Positions 19,072-28,768 of a stretch of DNA of 64,000 nucleotides are shown piece after piece. Within the stretch, counting starts at the first letter, position 1, and each line of letters begins with the position of its first letter. Source of the DNA: CBETVX01 sp965539935 (GTDB taxonomy: Bacteria; Bacillota; Clostridia; Peptostreptococcales; Caminicellaceae); assembly GCA_965539935.1 (NCBI GenBank), contig CBETVX010000005.1, forward strand, positions 13,262-77,261, in the 5' to 3' direction. The translations under genes and the position numbers were made by a program. Under the pieces are notes generated by a model. That model was given only the letters and a program-made list of their open reading frames with translations, ran no database searches and was not told the DNA's origin.

Positions 19072-20298
19072 TTATTTCCTCATTTTGTTTATGATTTTTT
19101 TAAATATACTATTATTGCCCCTTGTATTTACTACTACATTGGCTTCTTTTGGAACTATTATGGCTCCAAGGGAAGTTATGCCATTTTTAAAATCATGATG
19201 CTCCAATATTTGAGTATTCCCATTTGTATTTACTGCTATTATTCTTATGTATGTTGGTATTTGCCTTAATACATAAAATAAATCTTCCTTCTCATTTATT
19301 AGATAGTCATTTACACTCCAGATTATATGTCCAGGTTTAAGCCCAATTTTTTCAGCAACACTTCCCTTCTTTACGTCTAATACTGTTAATCCCCTATTAC
19401 TATTTTTAAATAATGGTCTTTTATTCCTCTCTTCCCTTTGACTATATATTATCAGCCCTTCATGGGCTAAAGGCGCAAAAATAGCAGCTATATATTTAAA
19501 TATATAAATATAGGATGATAAAGTTGCTAATATTAACAGGGTAATACTATATAGAGCTAGCCTTAGAGAAGATTTTTTAGCCTTTTGTCTCGGTGTACTA
19601 CTTATAGCTATATCTCCATATCCCAATGCAGCCATAACTACTGATAATTGTAATGTAATATTATCTATGTCCAGCCCTTCTTCTATAAATAGTGGCCACC
19701 AATCGGGAAGATTAAGGTCTGTGCTTCCAGGAATTTTAGTTAATATGATAATCATAACAGCAAAGGGAATGGGCCAAAATCTTTGGAGAGTAAAGGCTCC
19801 TACGGTACCATATATATCATGTTCAGTAAATATAGGCGTAGGTGATCTATGTCCATCTATCCATATGAGAATACTTTCTATAAAATGTAAGACTGCAACT
19901 ATTGCAATTATACTAGATACATTAATATCGGGAAAACCAAAGATAAGACTAGATAAAGAAATTATTCCACCTGCATAGGAAAAACATAGGTATCTAACAT
20001 TTATCATCATTAATATTATTGCTAAGGGTAAAATAAATCTAAAATCTTTAATCTGTACAGTTACTCCTAAAATTGAAATTACTATTGTTCCCATTATTCC
20101 ACCAATAAATCCTGCCCCAGTAGCCGTTAACATTCTTTGCTTTGTAGTGGCTTTAGTCTCTCCAATTAACTTTTTTTCCATTTTAGCAACTCTATTATAT
20201 TGAATATAAATTAATACTAATACCAGCCAAAATAATGGATTAATTACTATCATAAGAATTGATTGAAACATCATAATAATTAGTTGTAGCCATTCCAC
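19072..20298 (-). CDS. MinJ-like polytopic membrane protein with C-terminal PDZ domain
   Basis: The protein (about 408 aa) has around eight membrane spans followed by a PDZ domain near 300-375 (LTVLDVKKGSVAEKIGLKPGHIIWSVND). In Bacillus subtilis the gene next to ctpB and ftsEX encodes MinJ, a PDZ membrane protein linking DivIVA and MinD at the septum. Order and architecture agree here, but identity by sequence cannot be proven by eye. The GTG at 20298 has GGGGGAG 11 nt upstream; a GTG at 20307 is only 2 nt from that site. A hairpin lies between ctp and this gene. Confidence 0.7.
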   Translation of the reverse strand: MEWLQLIIMMFQSILMIVINPLFWLVLVLIYIQYNRVAKMEKKLIGETKATTKQRMLTATGAGFIGGIMGTIVISILGVTVQIKDFRFILPLAIILMMINVRYLCFSYAGGIISLSSLIFGFPDINVSSIIAIVAVLHFIESILIWIDGHRSPTPIFTEHDIYGTVGAFTLQRFWPIPFAVMIIILTKIPGSTDLNLPDWWPLFIEEGLDIDNITLQLSVVMAALGYGDIAISSTPRQKAKKSSLRLALYSITLLILATLSSYIYIFKYIAAIFAPLAHEGLIIYSQREERNKRPLFKNSNRGLTVLDVKKGSVAEKIGLKPGHIIWSVNDYLINEKEDLFYVLRQIPTYIRIIAVNTNGNTQILEHHDFKNGITSLGAIIVPKEANVVVNTRGNNSIFKKIINKMRK

Positions 20299-20328
20299 TC
20301 TTATCACATCTCCCCCAATAGATGTTTA

Positions 20329-20349
20329 GCCCGGGAATTAATCCCGGGC
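20329..20349 (-). other. Stem-loop between ctp and the minJ-like gene
   Basis: GCCCGGGA and TCCCGGGC form a GC-rich 8-bp stem with a 5-nt loop, 5 bp after the ctp stop codon. In the minus direction no T run follows and the next Shine-Dalgarno is 12 nt further on. It is more likely an RNA-stability or partial-termination element than a full terminator. Confidence 0.55.
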
Positions 20350-20354
20350 AAAAA

Positions 20355-21572
20355 TTACTGAATTTCACTATTTATTACTTCAAGGGCCTTTTGTAGCTGA
20401 ATATCTTCTTCATCACTTATTTCTGGTTTTTCTTTCAATTCATCAGGTAAATCTATAACTATATTGGGCTCAATCCCCTTACCATGAATGTAACTTCCAT
20501 TTGGAGTAAAGTATTGTGATATAGTAAGTTTAAAACCAGTGCCATCATTTAGTGGCCTTACTATCTGAACTAATCCCTTTCCAAATGTAGTGGTCCCAAT
20601 AATAGTTCCAGATTCCGTGTCTTTCACTGCTCCAGTTAAAATCTCTGAGGCACTTGCACTTCCCTCATTTACTAAAATTGCTAAAGGCACATCAATTTTA
20701 TCTGCATCTGACTTTTCATATCTTTTATTACCATCTCTATCTTGTGTATATACTATTATCTGTTCACCTAATAATTCATCGGCAATTTCAACGCACTCAC
20801 TTAATGAACCTCCCGGATTATTTCTAAGGTCAATAATCAGACCTTTTATATTTTGTTTTTCTAAATCATTTAAGTGAACTTTGAAATCATCAGCAGTTTT
20901 TTCATCGAACATTGAAATTCGTATATATCCAATATTATTGCCTAATATTCTAGATTTAACGGTTTTAAGTCTAATTTCTTCTCTTTTTAACTCTATATTT
21001 AAGGGCTCTTTTTTATTAGGTCTTAGAAGTGTTAATTCCACAGTTGTACCAGGCTCACCCTTCATTATTGCTACAGCTTCATCTAGTTTTTCTGCTGTAA
21101 CTTCTTTATCGTTTACCTTAATTATTTTATCCCCCGATAGTATTCCAGCCCTTTCACCGGGAGTATCTTCAATGGGAGTTACCACTGTTATGTATCCGTC
21201 ATCACCTGGTGTAACTATAACCCCGATTCCTCCATAAGATCCTTCTGTGTGGGTTGTAAAACTATCAAATTCTGATTTATTCATATAGACTGAATAAGGA
21301 TCTTCTAAGGATTCAAATAGTCCTTTAATAATTCCATCTTCAAAATTCACATCATCTACTGGCTTATAGTAGTTTTCTTTAATAAATTCTTTTAATTGTA
21401 GCATCTTACCCAAATCTTGTTGTAACTGGGCGAAGTACTCATAGTCCTCTTTTTTGATTATAACTCTATCATCCAGTTGTATAGCTACTAAATTGCTAAA
21501 AACAGCAGAAACTATACCAGTTACCAATACTAAAACAATACCAATAGCTATAGCAGTTCTTTTTTTAATCAT
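20355..21572 (-). CDS. C-terminal processing peptidase, S41 family (CtpA/CtpB type)
   Basis: The enzyme is a membrane-anchored serine protease acting outside the cytoplasm. The 405 aa show an N-terminal anchor (about 7-30), a PDZ domain (about 112-195, GSYGGIGV and ERAGILSGDKIIKV) and the S41 core. The expected Ser-Lys-Gln triad fits S307 (in GSASASE), K332 (FGKG) and Q336, with the same spacing as in B. subtilis CtpB. CtpB works in sporulation signalling; other homologues trim envelope proteins. It has its own promoter right after the terminator of the ftsE operon. Confidence 0.93.
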   Translation of the reverse strand: MIKKRTAIAIGIVLVLVTGIVSAVFSNLVAIQLDDRVIIKKEDYEYFAQLQQDLGKMLQLKEFIKENYYKPVDDVNFEDGIIKGLFESLEDPYSVYMNKSEFDSFTTHTEGSYGGIGVIVTPGDDGYITVVTPIEDTPGERAGILSGDKIIKVNDKEVTAEKLDEAVAIMKGEPGTTVELTLLRPNKKEPLNIELKREEIRLKTVKSRILGNNIGYIRISMFDEKTADDFKVHLNDLEKQNIKGLIIDLRNNPGGSLSECVEIADELLGEQIIVYTQDRDGNKRYEKSDADKIDVPLAILVNEGSASASEILTGAVKDTESGTIIGTTTFGKGLVQIVRPLNDGTGFKLTISQYFTPNGSYIHGKGIEPNIVIDLPDELKEKPEISDEEDIQLQKALEVINSEIQ

Positions 21573-21650
21573 AAAATTTCACCTCTATTTTATATTATGT
21601 CAAAAACAAAGAAAAAATCCGATATTATATTTTATTTGATTTCTTTAATC

Positions 21651-21679
21651 ATTATACCATCTTTTACCTTAGCAAACAA
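21651..21679 (-). promoter_or_regulatory. Promoter for ctp
   Basis: On the minus strand TTGTTT (21679-21674) is followed after exactly 17 bp by a perfect TATAAT (21656-21651). The -35 falls inside the tail of the preceding terminator, so ctp can be transcribed independently of ftsEX. Confidence 0.55.
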
Positions 21680-21707
21680 AACTTGCAGACATAAGCCTGC
21701 AAGTTTT
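21678..21707 (-). terminator. Terminator of the ftsE-ftsX-M23 operon
   Basis: AAAACTTGCAG and CTGCAAGTTTT form a perfect 11-bp stem with an 8-nt loop, followed on the minus strand by TTTTGTTTG. It begins inside the stop codon of the M23 gene. Confidence 0.85.
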
Positions 21708-22839
21708 ATTGTTGTTTTACATAATTTAATGGATCTACGTATTTTCCATTTTCTCTAACTTCAAAATGCAAATGTGGTCCCGTTGACATACCTGTGCTAC
21801 CAGAATTAGAGATGGTTTGTCCTCTCTTTACTTCCTGGCCTTCCTTTACTAAAAGTTTAGAATTATGGGCGTAGAGGGTTACTATTCCCCCACCATGGTC
21901 TATCATTACAACTTTACCATAACCTCCTAGCCAATCGGCGTGGATGACCTTACCACTTTGTGCTGCCACTACATCCTTTCCAAGGGGAATTCCTATATCT
22001 ATACCTGTATGTAGCTTTTTAGTTTTTAAGATAGGATGTATTCTATATCCAAAGGGTGAAGTTATTGTATAGTAATTTGGAGCTGGCCAAGTCATTTTTC
22101 CCCCAACATATTCTGCGGCTGATTGTTTTTTTCTAATATCTTCTTCAATTTTTTTTGCTAGTTTTACTAACTCATCCTCTTCCTCTTCCAATTCAACATA
22201 TTCATTTTCAAGTTGTTTTTTTACTCTATCTAGCTCTCCACGGGAAACTACTAACATTTGCTGTTTGTTATTCATATCTTTCTTTAAGGTAATTAACTCT
22301 GAATTATATAATTCCAGTGAATTCTTTTTATCTTCAATAATATCTCTTTGTTCTTTTAAGTACTTTAAAAGGTCTACATCATGATTAAATATTTTTTTCA
22401 CCATGTCTATATTAGTTAAAAAATCTGTGAAATCAGCTGAATTCAAAAGCACTTCTATATAACCTACGTCTCCGTTTTTATACATTACTCTTAGCCTTGA
22501 ATTCAGTGTATTTTTCTTATTATCTATATTTTCCTCGGCATTTTCTAAATCAATCTCTGCCTTTTCAATTTTTTTCTCTGTTTCATTAATATCATTATTT
22601 ATATCTTTTATTTGGTTTTCTAAATTACTTATATCATTTTCTAATTTTTTTATTTCTTCTTGAACTGTTTTTTGTTGATTAATATTTTCTTTTTTTTCTT
22701 CAGATACTTCTTTGATTTTTTGGTTTACGCTATCTAATTTTTCCTTGTCTGTACTTATGTCAATTGCAAAGGACTGTATCATAGTAGATATTATAAATAC
22801 TATTGATATAATGAATAATATTAATTTTTTATTCTTCAT
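21706..22839 (-). CDS. Coiled-coil M23 murein endopeptidase (EnvC/CwlO/PcsB functional type)
   Basis: The 377-aa protein has a signal peptide (1-25), a long coiled coil (about 28-245, many Glu/Lys/Ile heptads) and a C-terminal LytM domain. The zinc-site motifs HTGIDIG and HLHFE are intact, so it should be active against peptide cross-links, unlike E. coli EnvC, which lacks the zinc site. Its place right after ftsE-ftsX suggests that FtsEX in the membrane drives the coiled coil and thereby the hydrolase, as known for CwlO and PcsB. It shares the operon, 20 bp after ftsX. Confidence 0.93.
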   Translation of the reverse strand: MKNKKLILFIISIVFIISTMIQSFAIDISTDKEKLDSVNQKIKEVSEEKKENINQQKTVQEEIKKLENDISNLENQIKDINNDINETEKKIEKAEIDLENAEENIDNKKNTLNSRLRVMYKNGDVGYIEVLLNSADFTDFLTNIDMVKKIFNHDVDLLKYLKEQRDIIEDKKNSLELYNSELITLKKDMNNKQQMLVVSRGELDRVKKQLENEYVELEEEEDELVKLAKKIEEDIRKKQSAAEYVGGKMTWPAPNYYTITSPFGYRIHPILKTKKLHTGIDIGIPLGKDVVAAQSGKVIHADWLGGYGKVVMIDHGGGIVTLYAHNSKLLVKEGQEVKRGQTISNSGSTGMSTGPHLHFEVRENGKYVDPLNYVKQQ

Positions 22840-22858
22840 AATCTCCTGTCCTCCATTT

Positions 22859-23755
22859 CTATACCCTTAGATATTTTCTCATAGACATAATACTTCCTAA
22901 GGCTCCTATACCGGAACCTAGTATTAAAAATACTAATAATAGATTATCCATAACCACTTCCAAGGGTAACATATATGCAGTAAACATCACGTATAGATTT
23001 GTAGTAACTATTTCATATACATATTTATATGCCATATAGATTATACCCAATGAAATCCCTGAGCCCAAAAGTCCTAAAATAGTACCTTCAATCAAAAATG
23101 GCCATCTAATAAACCAGTTAGTAGCTCCAATATATTTCATAATATTTATTTCTCTTTTTCTAGCAAATACTGTGAGTTTAATGGTATTTCCTATAATAAA
23201 TATAGATATAGTTATGAGTATTATCATGATAATTAATCCAACCAGTCTAATAAAATTAGTTATTCCTATTAATTTATCAACTATATCTTTATAAAATTTT
23301 ACTTCTTCTATCCCATTAATTGCCTCTAACTTTGATACAATAGTGTCACTGTCTTCAATATTATTTAAGCTTATTATATATGAGTTTGGCAGTGGATTAG
23401 TTTCAAGACCTTCTAATAAATATCCATGCTCCCCCCATTTTTCTTTCATATTTTCCAGGGCTTCTTTCTTAGACTCGTATCTTATATCCTTAATTCCTTC
23501 TAAATCATCAATTATATCCCCAATTTTTTCTATTTTATCTATGGATAGGTCATCTTCTAAATAAACCTGAACAGTATCAAATTGCTCTTTAGCTCCTTGG
23601 CCAAGGCTATCAATATTTAAAATAAGTAAAAATATTAGCCCAAGAATAATAAGGGTAGCTGTAACCGATCCTATAGAAGCTAAACTCATTACTCTATTAC
23701 GCCATAGATTTTTAAAGCCTTCTTTTATTAAATACAGCATGCTCTTAATCTTCAT
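22859..23755 (-). CDS. ftsX: Cell division ABC-like permease FtsX
   Basis: The 298-aa protein has the FtsX plan: a cytoplasmic start (IKEGFKNLWRNRVMSLASIGSVTATL), a first span, an extracellular loop of about 100 residues with the FtsX extracellular domain (VQVYLEDDL...IEEVKFYKDIV), and three further spans. With FtsE it transmits ATP hydrolysis across the membrane to wall hydrolases. Its start lies inside the ftsE coding end (11-bp overlap). Confidence 0.96.
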   Translation of the reverse strand: MKIKSMLYLIKEGFKNLWRNRVMSLASIGSVTATLIILGLIFLLILNIDSLGQGAKEQFDTVQVYLEDDLSIDKIEKIGDIIDDLEGIKDIRYESKKEALENMKEKWGEHGYLLEGLETNPLPNSYIISLNNIEDSDTIVSKLEAINGIEEVKFYKDIVDKLIGITNFIRLVGLIIMIILITISIFIIGNTIKLTVFARKREINIMKYIGATNWFIRWPFLIEGTILGLLGSGISLGIIYMAYKYVYEIVTTNLYVMFTAYMLPLEVVMDNLLLVFLILGSGIGALGSIMSMRKYLRV

Positions 23756-24431
23756 ATCCGTAGCCCCCCTTTATGTCATCTCTAACCAATGTTCCATTTT
23801 CTAAAGCTATTACTCTTTGCTGCATAATATCTACTATATTTTGGGCATGGGTTGCCATGACTACGGTTGTTCCCCTTCGATTAATTTGCCTGATAAGTCT
23901 CATAATCTCCCAAGATGTTTCCGGATCTAAGTTTCCAGTGGGTTCATCAGCTATTACTATTGGAGGATTATTTATTATTGCCCTAGCAATTGATACTCTT
24001 TGCTGTTCCCCTCCCGACAGTTGATCTGGATACATCTTGGCCTTACTACTTAGTCCCACCATACTTAATATCATTGGTACTTGTCTTCTTATATCCTTTG
24101 ATGAAGCCCCTATTATTTCCATAGCAAAGGCTACATTTTCATAAACTGTTTTATTAGGCAATAATCTAAAATCTTGAAATATCACGCCAATTTTTCTTCT
24201 AAGCATTGGTACATGTCGCCTATGAATATTGGTAATATCTTCATTATCTATTATTATTCTTCCTTGGGTTGGCTGTTCTTCCTTAAGTAACATTTTTATC
24301 AATGTAGATTTTCCTGCCCCACTTGGGCCTACTAAAAAAACAAAATCTCCCTTTTCTATATTAATATCTATATTTGATAGTGCCATCACACCATTTTTAT
24401 ATCTTTTAGAAACATTAATAAGCTCAATCAC
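23745..24431 (-). CDS. ftsE: Cell division ATPase FtsE
   Basis: FtsE is the cytoplasmic ATPase of the FtsEX complex. Visible are Walker A GPSGAGKST, the Q-loop FQDFRLLPNKTVYENVAFA, the signature LSGGEQQRVSIARAI and Walker B PIVIADEPTGNLD. I chose GTG 24431 (MIELINVSKRYKNG): AGGAG lies 8 nt before it and the result is 228 aa, the usual FtsE length. A GTG 18 bp earlier has no site. It is the first gene of the ftsE-ftsX-M23 operon. Confidence 0.95.
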   Translation of the reverse strand: MIELINVSKRYKNGVMALSNIDINIEKGDFVFLVGPSGAGKSTLIKMLLKEEQPTQGRIIIDNEDITNIHRRHVPMLRRKIGVIFQDFRLLPNKTVYENVAFAMEIIGASSKDIRRQVPMILSMVGLSSKAKMYPDQLSGGEQQRVSIARAIINNPPIVIADEPTGNLDPETSWEIMRLIRQINRRGTTVVMATHAQNIVDIMQQRVIALENGTLVRDDIKGGYGYED

Positions 24432-24621
24432 TCTATCATCTCCTATCACTATTTCTATTTCGACACTTGTTTTTCCTTTCCTTCAATTATTTTTACTTAA
24501 CAGCTAGGAAATTTCTACTATCTTGTCACTTTATAATATAACATGTTCATTATATATTAATAAAGTCTTATGTGAGTTTTTAATCTGAAAATATATTGTC
24601 CCAATAGATGTTGTTTTCTTC

Positions 24622-24650
24622 ATAACAAAAAGGCTGACATTTTGTCAGCC
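24622..24650 (-). terminator. Terminator of the Lon-like protease gene
   Basis: GGCTGACA and TGTCAGCC form a perfect 8-bp stem with a TTT loop, followed on the minus strand by TTTTTGTTAT. It lies 12 bp after the stop codon. Confidence 0.85.
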
Positions 24651-24662
24651 CTTTTGTCATAA

Positions 24663-27068
24663 TCATTTATTCTCATTTTCCTCTTTAAGTTTATCATAGA
24701 TTTCTTTAAGTCTTTTATTGACCATGTAGTGAATAGTTCCTTCAGGATAATTCCCCTGTTCATCGGCTTCTCCCGCAGGAATATCTGTAAGTATCTCAAT
24801 ACCTTCATCAATAGTTTTAACGGCGTATATATGGAATTTATTATTTTTTACTGCTTCAATTACATCGTCGCTAAGCATAAGGTTTTTCACATTTTGATGG
24901 GGAATCATTACTCCTTGTTTTCCAGTTAATCCTTTTAGTTTACATACTTTAAAGAAACCTTCTATTTTTTCATTAACTCCACCTATTGGCTGAATTAATC
25001 CTCTTTGATTTACCGACCCTGTTACAGCTATATATTGTTTTATAGGAACCTTTGCTATACTTGATAATATTGCATAAAGTTCTGTACTAGAAGCACTGTC
25101 TCCGTCCACACCTGAATAAAGTTGTTCAAATACTATACTGGCAGATAAGGCCAAGGGTTTTTCCTGTGCATATTTGTATCCTAAATATCCACTTATTATC
25201 ATTACACCTTTATCATGGATTTTTCCACTGGTCTTTGCTTCTCTTTCTATATTGATTATCCCCGCCTTACCTCTATAGGTGGCAGCTGTGATTTTACTTG
25301 GTTTTCCAAACCTATATTCTCCAGTTCCCGTTACGGCAAGGCCATTTATTTCTCCGATTTTTTTACCATCTACATCTATTAAATAATCTCCTTCTTCAAA
25401 CATTTCCAATACTTTTTCTTCAAATTTATTATTTCTAAATATTTTTTCTCCTATGGCCTTTTCCACATGCTCTACTTTTACAATATCGCTTCCATCTACT
25501 TCTGCCCAACTATCTGCTTCATATAAAATTTCTACTATTTGATTAAATCGAGAACTTATCTTCTTTTGACTTGCAGCCAGCTTAGAACTGTATTCCACAA
25601 CTTTTCCTACTGCAAAAGCATCAAAATGTCTTAGGTTTTCCTTTTCACAATGGGTTGCAATAAATCTTGCCATTTTTATAATGTTTTCTTCATTTCTATC
25701 CATTTCTACATCAAAGTCAGCCATTATTTTAAATAATTTTTTAAACTCTTCATCATAATTATATAAGAGTTGATAAGTATATGGATCCCCAATTATAATA
25801 ACCTTTAGATTTATTGGTATAGGTTGAGGCTTTAAGCTAGTAGTTACTACATATCCCAATTGATTACCGATTCCTTCAATGATTATCTCATTTGTTTTTA
25901 AAGCCCTTTTTAATCCTTGCCATGCAAAGGCGTTAGCTAATAAATCCTTAGCTTGAAGTATTAAATATCCTCCATTGGCTTGATGAAGTGCTCCAGGTTT
26001 TATTTGCATAAAATCAGTTTTCATAACGCCCATTTCATTTTTATATTCTGTACTTCCAACTAAATTATAATAGGTAGGATTACTTTCAAATACCACAGGT
26101 GCATGTTTTCTATCGCTATTATCAATAAATACATTAACTCTATACCTATCAAAAAATGCTTCCGATGATCTCATTTGAAAAATAGCCAATGGATTGTTAT
26201 TTGGGCTATCTGCATCATCTTTGAATTTATCTATATGTTCAATAATATCCTCTTTGAGCATTTCTAAATATTCTTCTATCTTTTTTCCATAATTGAATTT
26301 ATTCTTAAGATTATTTATGTAGAATTCTACTACATATGCTGCTGTTTTTTTATCTAATTCTTTGAGCTTATCTCTAAATTTTCCCTCTAATACCCTTAAT
26401 TCATTTAATAAATCAACACTATCAAGACTTAAATCATTTGTTTTTTTATTTAGCTCATCAAGCTCTTCTTTAGTTAATTTTTTATAGTCTTCTTCACTCA
26501 TAGGCTTTCCATTTTTAAGGGGAATACTTATAAGCCCACCATTTTCAGTTCTTTTAAATCTAAATCCATGCTTTTCTCCCACCATATTAAGTTTCTCAAG
26601 AATTTGCTGAGATATTGTTTGATATTGTTTAAATATGCTACTTTTTTTATTTTCATAGTCCTTACTATTGAAGGCATTTTCAATCTCTTTCTTTAATTGT
26701 TTTATCATATCTTTGATTTCTTTTTCCAATTCTTTACCCATGCCTGCTCCTAAATTTAGTGCCATGGGACAATGGGGATTTTTGAAATTATAAACATATA
26801 CCCAATCATCGGGAACTTCTTTCTCTGATGCCTTTTCTTCTGTAATTAACTTAACATAGCTATTCCTTCCCGTTCCTGTTTGTCCTGCTACGAAAATATT
26901 ATATCCTTTTTTCTTTACTGAAAGACCGAATTTCAAGGCCTGGGATGCCCTCTCTTGACCAATTATCCCCTGTAAAGGTTTTAATTCAGCAGTGGTTTTA
27001 AAATTAAAACAATCAAGACTACAGGTATTTTTAAGTTTACTAATAGGAACTTTATATTCTTTTATCAT
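24663..27068 (-). CDS. Lon-like ATP-dependent protease (AAA_32 plus Lon proteolytic domain)
   Basis: The 801-aa protein belongs to the Lon-related group with an N-terminal AAA domain interrupted by a helical insert (about 120-290) and a C-terminal Lon protease domain. The Ser-Lys dyad is visible at S658 (DGDSASSTE) and K701 (GGVNEKIEG). The P-loop GQTGTGRN at 62-69 has Arg where classical Walker A has Lys. The Walker-B-like segment is near GGYLILQAKDLL. Such proteins probably degrade selected or misfolded proteins; substrates are unknown. It is a single-gene unit between ftsE and phoU with its own terminator. Confidence 0.9.
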   Translation of the reverse strand: MIKEYKVPISKLKNTCSLDCFNFKTTAELKPLQGIIGQERASQALKFGLSVKKKGYNIFVAGQTGTGRNSYVKLITEEKASEKEVPDDWVYVYNFKNPHCPMALNLGAGMGKELEKEIKDMIKQLKKEIENAFNSKDYENKKSSIFKQYQTISQQILEKLNMVGEKHGFRFKRTENGGLISIPLKNGKPMSEEDYKKLTKEELDELNKKTNDLSLDSVDLLNELRVLEGKFRDKLKELDKKTAAYVVEFYINNLKNKFNYGKKIEEYLEMLKEDIIEHIDKFKDDADSPNNNPLAIFQMRSSEAFFDRYRVNVFIDNSDRKHAPVVFESNPTYYNLVGSTEYKNEMGVMKTDFMQIKPGALHQANGGYLILQAKDLLANAFAWQGLKRALKTNEIIIEGIGNQLGYVVTTSLKPQPIPINLKVIIIGDPYTYQLLYNYDEEFKKLFKIMADFDVEMDRNEENIIKMARFIATHCEKENLRHFDAFAVGKVVEYSSKLAASQKKISSRFNQIVEILYEADSWAEVDGSDIVKVEHVEKAIGEKIFRNNKFEEKVLEMFEEGDYLIDVDGKKIGEINGLAVTGTGEYRFGKPSKITAATYRGKAGIINIEREAKTSGKIHDKGVMIISGYLGYKYAQEKPLALSASIVFEQLYSGVDGDSASSTELYAILSSIAKVPIKQYIAVTGSVNQRGLIQPIGGVNEKIEGFFKVCKLKGLTGKQGVMIPHQNVKNLMLSDDVIEAVKNNKFHIYAVKTIDEGIEILTDIPAGEADEQGNYPEGTIHYMVNKRLKEIYDKLKEENENK

Positions 27069-27181
27069 TTCAACACTCCCCTTTAAACTTAAATAATTAT
27101 TTGAATTTTACCCATAATTCTTTTAATTAAATCTATATTTTAATTACAGTATTTAATATTCCATATTGATAAAAATATATG

Positions 27182-27246
27182 AAAAAAATAGCCCATAATT
27201 CATAGTTAATCCATTGATTTTAACAGATTAACTATGAATTATGGGC
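27182..27246 (-). terminator. Very long perfect hairpin terminating the pst-phoU operon
   Basis: The arms at 27191-27211 and 27226-27246 are exact 21-bp complements with a 14-nt loop. In the minus direction ATTTTTTTC follows. It lies 25 bp after the phoU stop codon. The stem is about twice the usual terminator length and may derive from a small mobile palindrome. Confidence 0.8.
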
Positions 27247-27271
27247 CTTTAAATAAGATAAATATATTGAC

Positions 27272-27925
27272 CTAGTTAATATTTACTCTGTCCCCATCCA
27301 CTATATATATAATTTTCTCGCAAACATTAGTAATATGGTCAGCTATTCTCTCTAAATATCTTCCAACCATTAATAACTTCGTCCCTTGATTGATATATTT
27401 ACTATCTTTATTAATCAATAGTAGAATATCAGTATATACATCGGCATAAAGATTATCTATTAATTCATCATCTTTTCCAACTCTATATGCTAAATCTGCA
27501 TTTTCATTAATAAAACTTTTTTTAGTATTTTTTATCATTTCAATTATAATGTCTTTCATCTTAGGTATATCTACCAAGGGTTTTACATGACTTTCATCCC
27601 CTATTTTTATAACTTCCTTTGCTATATTAACACAAAAGTCTCCAACTCTTTCTATATCCGTAATCATCTTTGAAATGGAAAATATAATCCTTAAATCCTT
27701 AGCCATAGGTTGTTGCAATGCAATTAACTCTATTACTTTATCCTCTATATCAAACATTAGTTTATCAATATTATCATCTAGCTTTATTACTTCCCGTGCT
27801 AGTTTAGTATCCTTATTAACTAATGCAGTTATTGCCTTATTAATTAAATCTTCAACCCCATCAAACATTTTAACTATATCAGACTTTAGTTCTCTAATAG
27901 ATGCCTGAAAATTTTCCCTTACCAT
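27272..27925 (-). CDS. phoU: Phosphate transport regulator PhoU
   Basis: PhoU is a cytoplasmic helical protein that couples the Pst transporter to the phosphate-sensing kinase. The 217 aa hold two PhoU repeats, each a three-helix bundle with the metal-binding E/DxxxD patterns (IDKLMFDIEDKVIEL, IERVGDFCVNIAKEV; DELIDNLYADVYTD, LERIADHITNVCE). Start ATG 27925 after GGGGGAG. It is the last gene of the pstSCAB-phoU operon; phoP and phoR are not in the window. Confidence 0.97.
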   Translation of the reverse strand: MVRENFQASIRELKSDIVKMFDGVEDLINKAITALVNKDTKLAREVIKLDDNIDKLMFDIEDKVIELIALQQPMAKDLRIIFSISKMITDIERVGDFCVNIAKEVIKIGDESHVKPLVDIPKMKDIIIEMIKNTKKSFINENADLAYRVGKDDELIDNLYADVYTDILLLINKDSKYINQGTKLLMVGRYLERIADHITNVCEKIIYIVDGDRVNIN

Positions 27926-28000
27926 TAATCATCTCCCCCTTATGTTATAAAAGATAATGTTTACATTATAGTTCTTTCCGTGGTAAATAATAAAATAATT

Positions 28001-28756
28001 TTATCCAAAGCGTCCTGTAATATAGTCCTCAGTTCTTTTATCCCTCGGTGTTGTAAATATTTGATCTGTATTCCCTACTTCTATTATCTCTCCCATTAAG
28101 AAAAATGCCGTTTGGTCAGATATTCTAGCTGCCTGTTGCATAGAATGAGTAACAATAACAATTGTATAATCTTTCTTAAGTTCTTCTATTAAGTTTTCAA
28201 TCTTTCCAGTGGCAATAGGATCTAGAGCTGATGTTGGCTCATCCATCAAAATAACTTCTGGCTCCATAGCAATAGCCCTAGCAATACAGAGTCTTTGTTG
28301 TTGACCGCCAGATAACTCCCATGCTGATTTATTTAGTCTATCCTTTACTTCATCCCAAAGTGCGGCTCCCTTTAAGCTTTTTTCAACAATTTCATCAAGT
28401 TTTTTCTTGTTTTTTATTCCATGTCTTTTAGGTCCGTAAGTTATATTGTCATAAATTGATTTAGGAAAGGGATTAGGTTTTTGAAACACCATTCCTACTT
28501 TTTTTCTTAATTCCTCAACTTCCAAATCCCTTGAATAAACATTTTGTCCATCTAAAATTATATCCCCTTCTACCTTTGTATCCTCAATTAAATCATTCAT
28601 GCGATTTAAAGTCCTAAGAAATGTAGACTTACCGCATCCTGAAGGGCCTATTAAAGCTGTAACTTTATTTCTCTCTATATCAATGTTAATATTGTTTAAA
28701 GCTTGAAAATCACCATAATAAAAATTCAAATCCTTTACTTGCATTTTTATCTTCAT
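28001..28756 (-). CDS. pstB: Phosphate ABC transporter ATP-binding protein
   Basis: PstB powers phosphate import. Visible are Walker A GPSGCGKS at 37-44, [18 protein letters not shown], the signature [14 protein letters not shown] and Walker [14 protein letters not shown]. The 251 aa agree with the family. It follows pstA by 12 bp. The 75 bp to phoU contain only a small hairpin (ATAATG/CATTAT near 27958-27973). Confidence 0.98.
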   Translation of the reverse strand: MKIKMQVKDLNFYYGDFQALNNINIDIERNKVTALIGPSGCGKSTFLRTLNRMNDLIEDTKVEGDIILDGQNVYSRDLEVEELRKKVGMVFQKPNPFPKSIYDNITYGPKRHGIKNKKKLDEIVEKSLKGAALWDEVKDRLNKSAWELSGGQQQRLCIARAIAMEPEVILMDEPTSALDPIATGKIENLIEELKKDYTIVIVTHSMQQAARISDQTAFFLMGEIIEVGNTDQIFTTPRDKRTEDYITGRFG

Positions 28757-28768
28757 TATACAATCCTC

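Noticed and set aside
24459..24465. Single TGTCGAA (Spo0A-like) before ftsE
   Set aside because: One isolated 7-mer near the start codon without a partner box is too weak to call.
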